This document shows, one piece after another, positions 56,640-64,000 of a stretch of 64,000 bases of DNA (positions are counted from its first letter, which is position 1; each line of letters begins with the position of its first letter). The notes under the pieces are model-generated. The model made no database searches. It was given only the letters and a program-made list of their open reading frames with translations, and was not told the origin of the DNA. The position numbers were made by a program, and so were the translations under genes. Origin of the DNA: Hemileia vastatrix (taxonomy: Eukaryota > Basidiomycota > Pucciniomycetes > Pucciniales > Zaghouaniaceae); NCBI GenBank assembly GCA_030280995.1, contig JASXTE010000002.1, positions 16,808,683 to 16,872,682 of the forward strand, given 5' to 3'.

Positions 56640-57861
56640 AGTATACTTTCAGCCAGGCTGTCTCAGGAGCCCATTAAAATGTTATAATATTTATTGGAAC
56701 CATAGGAGGGAATAAATTTATGTATTTTATGTATTTATAAAAATATTTTATTAAAAATAAGTAAAATAATTATTATATTAATCTTATTATTAAATAAATT
56801 ATTTATAAACTTACATAAAACATAATATATATATTATGTCTTTAAATCATGGCACATTTTTATGTATTTAATATTCATAAATTAATAATTAATTAATTAT
56901 AAACTTACATTATAATTAAAATTGTAAAATTAACTTATAATGTAATTAAAACTAAATAAATTAAATTGATATATTAAATAAAACTTTTCATATGTTATAA
57001 TCCATAAATCTTGGGCGCTTTTTAAACCCTTTATTGTGTCAGAAAAATTATTAAATAAGTTAAAACACTTACTCAATAGGGGGTATCAAAGTTAGAAATT
57101 TGGAATTATCTTAAAGGTATTTTGAAACTTACATAGAAAGCCACAAAATTGACATTTACTCTCAGTAAAAAGCTTATTTGGGGGCACAACATGGCATATT
57201 TTAATAAATAATCATGGTTGATTTGAGGGGAAAAAGAGGTATTTTAAAATGGAAGATTTCTAACTTTGATACCCCCTAATAAAACATATTAAAATACTTA
57301 TTTTGAATAAGTAATTTATTAAATTAGTTACTTGTTTTCACTCAAATTAGCTATTTCTCTAATGAAATAGTTAAAACAAATTACTTATTTTTGTTTTATA
57401 CTAGGATTGAATTGATTACAAAAATTTTTGCATCAAAATGGTATGATTTTATTGGTTTAATTAAAAACACTTGCAACTCATTGTGATACATGTTTTAGAT
57501 AATTACTCACAGTTTCTCATGTTAAAAACATGTTTAGCTACTCACTATTTTAATTAACTGGGTTGGGGATATAGGATGGGAAAATTAGTTTCTTATTCAT
57601 GGGTTTAATTACCTGTTTCATATTTTTCTCTCAATATCCAGGTTTCACTTATTTTCTTTTATTTTCTTTTTTCACATTATTATTACTTTGTATATACAGT
57701 TTAGTGGTGCTTCAGAGGACCTCTTGCCTATAAAAGGGTCTTGGGTAATCCCCTTCAGTCCATGACTTACTTTATCAATAATATATTACACTTTATTTTT
57801 AAATAAATAAAAACAACCTATATAATACTGAATAATTTTATTGCGGTAACTACCTCTATAA
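56640..57861 (+). repeat. LTR-like repeat 2 with TATA box
   Basis: Shares CAGCCAGGCTGTCTCAGGAG, ATCATGGCACATTTT, TTGGGCGCTTTT and CTATAAAAGGGTCTTGG with 23812-24870. It carries the 198-bp TIR element at 57079. The right end is overrun by the Harbinger-like element at 57864. Confidence 0.5.
57079..57276. mobile_element. 198-bp MITE with GGGGGTATCAAAGTTAGAAA ends
   Basis: Perfect outer TIRs, TA on both sides (57077-57078, 57277-57278). The two ends match the ends of the 1.7-kb element at 26628, so it is an internal-deletion derivative of that family. Confidence 0.88.
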
Positions 57862-58267
57862 TAGGGGGTATCAATGTTCAGGAATCTGCAATTAAATTAA
57901 TTGCGGATATAAAAATCTTTATACCCCAATTATCTTCCGCAATTCTTTTTGCTAATAATTGTGTTATTAGACACTTTATGTGTCAATTTTCACCTCTTAT
58001 CCAACATTTTTCTACTCAATTTTTTATAACCTCATCTTGAAAAACTTTCTGTCATAACCATGTGTTTCACAACTTTCTGCCATAACCAAATCTTGGACTA
58101 TTCTCTGAATATTCCTTCTACCTTTCTGTGCACTCCCTTTCTCATGACATCCTGTTCATTCTATCCACTCAGAATTTCTCCCCATTTCATCTATTTGATT
58201 CTGCTTCTTTTCATCTCACTATCTCATCTGCTTGTTTCTGCTTCTTTTCATCTTTAATTATCTTAAC

Positions 58268-59716
58268 ATGCCTCGTTGTCATAGATCTTCTCAAAGGCAG
58301 CCATCACTCAGTTGTTCTTCAAATCCCACTTCTCCCTCTTTGCCCCGCTCTGCTGAGAAATAAAAAACCGTTCAACTAAAAAAAGATGATCATCTCACTC
58401 GTATCAACTGGCTAAAAAATAAATCTAAGTATGATTCTTGTTTTTGGTACTGAGTATGTGACTAAAGTAGGATGTCCCCCTGCATCAAAAGTTTTGGTTA
58501 TCTTCTAATGGCCAACGAATCACAGAATAAGATTAAGAGAAGGATAGATCTTTTACCCAAAAAGATGTCTGAACACTTCAAGCATTATTGAGACAAGTAC
58601 AAGAAGGAAAATACTCTTTCATCTTCTACTGGTTTTGGTATTACTGACCTTGATATCAGAAATGGCACCAAATCCATAGACAATAAACTTGTTTCTTTAT
58701 GTCCTTACTTTAAAGAGATGGGTGCTGTTTTTGGAGAGCAAGCTGATGTTAGTCCTGAAAACATGTTGGATGGTGAAGATGCTATCTCCAAACATGATGT
58801 TGAAAGAAATCTTTTTCCTTCTTCCTCTACTCAAGCCTCCCCTCATTTCACTTCCACAAATCAAGATATTTTTCAATAGATCCTTATGGCAATATAAACC
58901 AACCTGATTGGACTCAAGTATATATTTTTTCTTTTATCTTACCAATTCTTTTTTTTATTTACATTTTCTTATTTATAAATAGACTGAAGAACAAATGCAG
59001 GAGCCACAATCAACTGAGTCAGAAGCCAGAGACAATGATGAGGAGGAAAATTTGACCTTGAAAAAAAAGCAAAGGGCTTCAAGTAGTCTAAATTTCCACT
59101 CTCAAAGAAGAAGAAAAAGTTATACTTCTTCTCAAACCCCTTTTTATTCTATCAAAGAATTTTTGGAGAAACATGATTCTGGTTAGTGATACCAAACCTC
59201 TTAATACTTTACTCTGCTCTTCTTCTACTTTTTGTTAATATTTATTATCACTCTAGAGCAGGTCGAAATTGCTAATGAGACTCTAAAATTTGATAAGCAA
59301 AAATACAAGCTCTCTTTAAGGAGGGATGACAGGGTACATAATTTTGAAGCTAAGATGTTCAAACTCTCTTTACGGAAGGAATATAGGACACAAGTATTGG
59401 AGGAGAGGAAGTACAAACTCTCTTTGCGGAAGGATTATAGGGAAAAAGACTTGGAGGAGAGGAAGTAAAAACTGTCTTTATGGAAGGATTATAGGGCACA
59501 AGACTTGGAGGAGAAGAAATTTGAGTTATCTCTAAGTATTGAAAAATCAAAGAAAGAGGAGAAAACACTTGTATATCAAAACCTCATGGAACAGATGAAA
59601 TATAAGCTTTATTGTGAAGAAAATTCCAATTAGAAAGATTTATTTATAGAATGTGTTAAAATTTATAAATCTGTTGAGGAAATTGAACATTTAATGAAAT
59701 TGTTTGATGAATAGCT
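58268..59716 (+). pseudogene. Harbinger-like accessory protein B with repeated coiled coil
   Basis: Starts MPRCHRSSQRQPSLSCSS at 58268; homologue of 18907-19894. Blocks in order are LKKDDHLTRINWLKNKSKYD, then GYLLMANESQNKIKRRIDLL, MSEHFKHY, GFGITDLDIRNGTKSIDNKL and YFKEMGAVFGEQADVSPENM. Likely introns end at TTATAAATAG (58980) and CACTCTAG (59257). The last exon is a charged coiled coil in which a 21-residue unit (KLSLRKDYR..LEERK type) is repeated. The end is ECVKIYKSVEEIEHLMKLFDE, TAG 59714. A few stops (58362, 58589, 59466) break it. Function is by analogy with Harbinger two-gene elements. Confidence 0.62.
59290..59530 (+). repeat. 63-bp in-frame tandem repeat (21-residue coiled-coil unit)
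   Basis: About four units of AAGCTCTCTTT...GGAGGAGAGGAAG, keeping frame. Element A has one unit, so the array expanded in this copy. The fourth unit contains a TAA. Confidence 0.85.
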
Positions 59717-59849
59717 TGTTTTATTTATCTCACACTTCAACTGTTCATAATTAATTGTACATAAAATTTTATCTTAATTTCCTGTATTTCTTTACTCTAT
59801 CTATCATTAGTTGAATTTTCTTATTTTAATGTTATAAATTCTCTTTTAA

Positions 59850-60195
59850 ATAAAATTTTCAAGTCACATTTGAAAATTTCACAATCCCACCCCTGCATTT
59901 GATTGAACTAAGGGGTGGGTGTCACCCAAAATCTTTCAAGTAAATAATTTTTCAAGTCTTACATGAAATTTTGGCAATACTCCCACCTGCATTTTATTGA
60001 AGTAAGGGATGGGTATCACCAAAATTTCAAGTCATTGTTTTTTTTGAAGTCTCATATGAAAATTTAGCAATACCCCCCCTGGAATTTTATTGAATAAAGA
60101 AAGTGTTTCATCAAATTTTCAAGTCAAATTTTTTTTTATAGTCTGATATGCAAATTTGGCAATACCCCCCCTGCAATTTATTGAATCAAAGAAAT
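59850..60195 (+). repeat. About 85-bp tandem repeat with CACCC/CCCCCC motif
   Basis: Four diverged units: TTCAAGTC, TTTGAAAATTT, GGCAATACCCCCC, TGCAATTTTATTGAA. One similar unit lies at 20180-20245 in element A. Confidence 0.75.
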
Positions 60196-60214
60196 CAAAT
60201 GGAAAAAAAAAATT

Positions 60215-60575
60215 AAAATTGAAAATTTCTACAACCAAATATTTTCACCAGTCCTAATCAAGTTTTCCTATTTTATATTATAGCCAGTAGAAAGAACTAA
60301 GGGCAGATGCACCATTATATAAAAACAGAATTTTATCTTGATATAACTTAAAAAAATAGTTGGAAGAGACAAATCCAAAATTAAATGAAAAAATGAGAAT
60401 TGAAAATTTCTACAACCAATTATTTTCACCATTCCAAATCAAGTCTTCCTATTTTATATAATAGACAGTAGAATGAGCTAAGGCCAGATGAACCATTATA
60501 TAAAAACAGTAATCTATCTTGATGTAACTTTAAAAAATAATTGGAAGAGACAAATCCAAAATGAAATGAAAAAAA
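60215..60575 (+). repeat. About 178-bp direct tandem duplication
   Basis: Two units starting TTGAAAATTTCTACAACCAA (60217 and about 60390) and running through TTCCTATTTTATAT, GGCCAGATGAACCATTATAT and TTGGAAGAGACAAATCCAAA. Non-coding. An A-rich low-complexity tract follows (60560-60725). Confidence 0.85.
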
Positions 60576-60939
60576 TTAAAAAGGATAGATAAAATTGAAA
60601 AAGAGGAAAAAAAAAGGGAAATTTAAAAAAATAAAAAAGATAAAAATTGAAATAAATAAAAAAAATTAATAAAAGAGAAAAAAAAGAAAAAAAAATTGGA
60701 AGAAAATATTTAATGATAAAAAAATATAATATTTTAGTTGCAATACTTGACAGATCTACTAAGAACATTTTTTTTAACTAATTTTTTTTGATTATTGATA
60801 TAATTAATAAGACCTTCATTTATTTGGAATGAACATCCAAAATGGGTAAATTCTTCAAGAGAAACTAAAGTTGCAGGTGCTTTAGTTGTTTGATGCCAAT
60901 GTTGAGATGAATTCCATATAGCCTCATCTATTCCATTGG

Positions 60940-62200
60940 TGTGGCATTCCACATCTGGCTATGCCACTTAGGTTTATTTTTGAAGATTAATAGCAATCTT
61001 ATGGATTATAAGGCTGGATATTTGGAATTTTGGAAAATGATTATTATCATTGGATAGCCCAGATTTTTCTCTATCTTTTATGTCTTGATGATTTTTTATC
61101 ATATTTTACTGTTTTCTTAGTATTTTGCTTGATTTAGTGACTTATAGTATTTTTGGTGGATATGGTGTGCTGATGGAATGGCCACTGAGCTCCAGTGCTC
61201 TGGTGTGCTCCGGTCTGCTCCGGTGATTTTCCCGTGCAAAAGCAAAGTGTACTGGAAAAATTCTGTCATTGTGGCAAAGTTTGGTCATGGTGAAAAGATT
61301 AACTCACTGTGGCAAAATTAGCTCATTATGGCAAAAAGAGCTCATTGTAGCAAAATTTGCTCACAATGGGAAAATCTGATCACCAGTGCAAAGTTTGGTC
61401 AATGTAGAAAAGTCTGATCACCGGTGCAAAGTTTGGTCACTGCAGAAAAGTCTGGGCACTGTGGTAAAGTTTGGTCACTGTAGAAAAAGAGCTCATTGTG
61501 GCAAAATTTGCTCACAATAGGAAAGTCTTATCACCAGTGCAAAGTTTGGCTATTGTGGCAAAATTTGGTTAGAATTTATTATGCTTGTTAGATCAATAGT
61601 TTATTGTAGATCCTATGCATGTAGGGTATTGTTGGAAAGGTCTGGAGTAGGAGAATCAGATAGAGGGGAGAATCTTAGTCTGCTTCAAGTTTTTTGTCTT
61701 TTAGTTTCGATATGGAGAGTCTTTTTGGATTATTAAAAACCACCTTCATATTTTTCATTTCCCAACAAAATTAAATAAAATTATATTACCCTTATAACAT
61801 TTAAATTTTTCATAACACTTTTGAAATACAACACAACAATTTTATTTTCATCAACATATAGGGTATCATTAGAAAGTTCTCCATCTCAGGGACTTGTTTT
61901 TATTTTCATCTCATTAAAAATAAAGTCTTATAAAACATAAAAGTCTATCTTTTCAGATCTTTCACTGGTACACCTTAATTGTTGTCATCAGTATTTCTTT
62001 TTCAACAGCTGCTATTTCTAAATCTCAATAAGCGTTCATAAAATCAGAGTTTCATCTATATTTTAAATCAATTCAAGTAGACTAGTAAGCTTAGTTATTT
62101 GGGCAACCCTTATTTTACTTTGAAGGACAGGGTTTTCTACAGTTTATCTAACTCCTTCGGATTCTGCTTACAGCAAGGAAACTGTAAGAGTCTACCTACA
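60940..62200 (-). repeat. Solo LTR-like insertion (1261 bp) in Tet-like pseudogene 2, TSD CCAA
   Basis: TGTAGGTAGACTCTTACAG (from 62200) to GGAATGCCACA (60940), TG...CA ends, flanked by TTGG on the + strand (60936-60939 and 62201-62204). Excision restores FGNANGIDEAIW. A stretch near 61040-61075 resembles the LTR at 33398, so it is a distant relative. Around 61250-61570 there are repeated GTGCAAAGTTTGGTCA/GCTCATTGTGGCAAAA motifs. Confidence 0.75.
61255..61570 (+). repeat. Degenerate short repeats in the LTR-like insertion
   Basis: GGCAAAATTTGCTCACAAT, CACCAGTGCAAAGTTTGG and CACTGTGGTAAAGTTTGG variants repeat every 20-45 bases. Confidence 0.7.
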
Positions 62201-62799
62201 TTGGCATTTCCAAAATTAATATTACATTTATGGTCAGGAAAATAAAGCCCATGTCCCTCATCAGAAGAGGGTGATGGAATAGTAACACCAGTCTCTGGAT
62301 TAATATAAGGGAAAATTTCAAATGTTAGACAATTCTTATCATGTTTATATAGATGAACATTTTTGTAGAATCCTTTAAAATTAATGATAACATTAGAAAA
62401 ATAACATAAGAATTTATTGCTTCTTCCCATTCCGGATCAGACCAATTTGATAAACCAGATTCTAAAGCAAGTTGGTGGTTTTTTTGAAAAGCTTGAAAAA
62501 ATAATTTTATAAATCGATTTTCTAAGCTAATATTAAATGATCCTAAAGAATTCCATTGTTTCAGATCTTCTTCCGTTTTCTCTGGTTTCAAATTTTTCAA
62601 TAAAGAATAAATTCTTGAAATATATGACAAAATTAAAAATTAATTATAATAAAAAGAATATTTACATACCAAAAAAAAACTCCTTGATCATATCCTGGTC
62701 GCCAACCAAAACCTTTCATGACACTATAAATCAGATTTTTATTTGATAAGGGTTATCAAACCAAAGCCATTTGATAGACAGTAGAAAATAAATCAGAAA

Positions 62800-63686
62800 C
62801 ACCACGCAATATGGGGGGCGGACTTGCTAGCAAGTCCGCAACCTTGAACCCTAATTCATATCTTTTTGAGCACACATTGAGGAAGTGATGAAACCATCAT
62901 GAAGAAGTATTGAATTTACTTTGAACACACCTTGAAGCTCATGTGAACACAAATGGGGCTACAAGGGCTGGAAAGGCTGGAGAGAGGGGTGAGGAAGGGT
63001 GTATGGGGTAGCGAAAAGGTTGGGAAAGAGTTGGAAGGGAAGATTAAGGGTTCCGAGGCATTTTAAATGAAGAAAAGGGTCTGGGAGAGGTTGAGAGGGG
63101 TGAAATGGGGATCAAAAGAGGATGGCATACAATCGGGCTGGGAGGATAGCGAAAGGCATGGGAAGGGAAGACAAGCATGTGTTGATAGAATTGAAAGGGA
63201 TGGAGATTGGTGCAAACAGAGTGTGAAAATAGGAGGATGAACTCTTTTCTTCGGGCGAAGAACAGAGTTCACTTCCATAAAATATTAGCTGAAACATAGT
63301 TTTCAATTCTGTAAAAACAGTTGTAAGTAATAGAAAAAGTCACTGATTTTTTTTATATGTAATCTGAAATTTTTTAATAAAATTATTGTATTTAAGAATT
63401 GCAATATTGTCAATCAATTTTTATTGATCAAATTAATTTAATAAAGTATTATTTTAATAAGCTGTTTCAAAAAATACTTTGCATTGAGTAGACTCATGGA
63501 ATGATTTTTTCTGGCTTCCATTCAGTTATCCTCACACTTTCACTATGTTTTCAATATAGATCCATTGTTATTTGTGTGATACTTCAAGTGAAAGTTCAGT
63601 ATTACTTCAGTCTGAGTTCCATCTGATTTCCATCTGACTTCAAGTTGCGGACTTGCTAGCAAGTCCTCCCCCTATATTGCGTGGTG
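62800..63686. mobile_element. CACTA-type element (887 bp, TSD AAA)
   Basis: CACCACGCAATATGGGGGG to CCCCCTATATTGCGTGGTG with the palindrome GGACTTGCTAGCAAGTCC at both ends and AAA on each side. It keeps only the purine-rich half of the switch block (62950-63240) plus the TTCGGGCGAAGAACAGAGTT motif and subterminal TTCAGTCTGAGTTCC repeats. Removing it with one AAA restores the Tet-like reading frame. It has the best-preserved ends of the family here. Confidence 0.9.
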
Positions 63687-64000
63687 AAAGCTGGCAAAAA
63701 ACTTCATCCTTTTTCCCATTAAATGAATTAACTTCTAAGATGAATTGAGGTTTGTATCCGTTATTGAAAACTGCAACAATGACATCTATACTGCCTTCTG
63801 TAAGGTTTTCTAGGTTTTTGTAAATAAAAAATTTCTAACATTTGATATTGAAGTCTTATAAAATTTGAGATTGTCCAAATTTCCAAAGAATGTTTTGAAA
63901 AATATCTTCATCCTAATCAATTTTCTATTCTGATAAAATTTTTTCTTTGAATTGCTTTATTCTTTAGCTGGTTCCATGATTTTCTGCTTTTTATTTTCTG

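Larger units (their letters stand above)
57864..60200 (+). mobile_element. PIF/Harbinger-like element B (transposase gene missing)
   Basis: Starts after TA with GGGGGTATCAATGTTCAGG, followed by the same 5' region as 9900-10148. It carries the accessory gene but no DDE domain. The right boundary is uncertain because tandem repeats follow. Confidence 0.6.
60734..64000 (-). pseudogene. Tet-like 2OG-Fe(II) oxygenase family pseudogene 2, split by CACTA and LTR insertions
   Basis: On the minus strand, from the window edge: VIVAVFNNGYKPQFILEVNS, then FCQLS/DLFSTVYQMAL interrupted by the CACTA element. KGFGWRPGYDQG, an intron (donor GTATGTAA), IYSLLKNLKPEKTEEDLKQW and NWSDPEWEEAINS follow, then FKGFYKNVHLYKHDKNCLTF and GHGLYFPDHKCNINFGNAN. 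The LTR comes next, and then NGIDEAIWNSSQHWHQTT with the distal His, and EFTHFGCSFQINEG. Same order as pseudogene 1. The HxD iron motif is not intact (HLY). The N-terminus lies beyond the window. Insertions and shifts make it a pseudogene. Confidence 0.74.

Noticed and set aside
1..64000. rRNA genes, tRNA genes, telomeric repeats, bacterial-type operons
   Set aside because: Looked for on both strands; no convincing instance found.

Overview
The window is fungal nuclear DNA, AT-rich and intron-containing. It fits a rust fungus (Pucciniales) with a large transposon-filled genome. The grounds are: short GT-AG introns with CTAAC-like branch sites, fungal-type CTK3 and CIA30 genes, a basidiomycete-type U6 snRNA gene, and remnants of Tet-like 2OG-Fe(II) oxygenase and SNF2-helicase families that are heavily expanded in rusts. 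The order-level assignment is inference from family knowledge; no species is claimed.

Layout. 1-830 is the 3' end of a LINE. 966-8572 is a gene island bounded by two 944-bp inverted arms, each carrying a U6 snRNA gene pointing inward. Between them lie three ordinary host genes: a CIA30-domain protein (+), CTK3, the gamma subunit of the RNA polymerase II CTD kinase (-), and a SARAF-like ER calcium-entry regulator (-). From about 9 kb to the end I see almost only nested mobile DNA.

Two copies of one Ty3/gypsy chromovirus (10149-18853 and 36802-44814) have 5-bp target duplications, paired LTRs, a gag-pol ending in a chromodomain, a tRNA-independent self-priming signature, and a conserved antisense ORF. 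Copy 1 sits inside a PIF/Harbinger element, whose downstream part was then hit by a 7.5-kb CACTA element. Four further CACTA-type elements (10336, 50970, 54327, 62800) share an 18-bp perfect palindrome in their terminal repeats and 3-bp target duplications. Three LTRs of another retrotransposon group sit in two Tet-like pseudogenes (32.5-34.7 kb and 60.7-64 kb) and one SNF2 pseudogene (49.6-56.1 kb). In each case the broken frame picks up again beyond the insertion, which fixes the insertion boundaries.

No element in the 9-64 kb part looks intact. Comparing the two chromovirus copies shows that many stops, and the loss of catalytic Asp codons in the reverse transcriptase and in one Harbinger transposase, fit C-to-T change at CpG (several in TCG context), a RIP-like decay pattern. 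The most novel-looking items are the self-priming chromovirus with its spliced antisense acidic ORF, the long non-coding CACTA family with a pyrimidine-to-purine strand switch, and the inverted U6 duplication around the host genes. Exon coordinates and target duplications were read by eye; identities are not computed.
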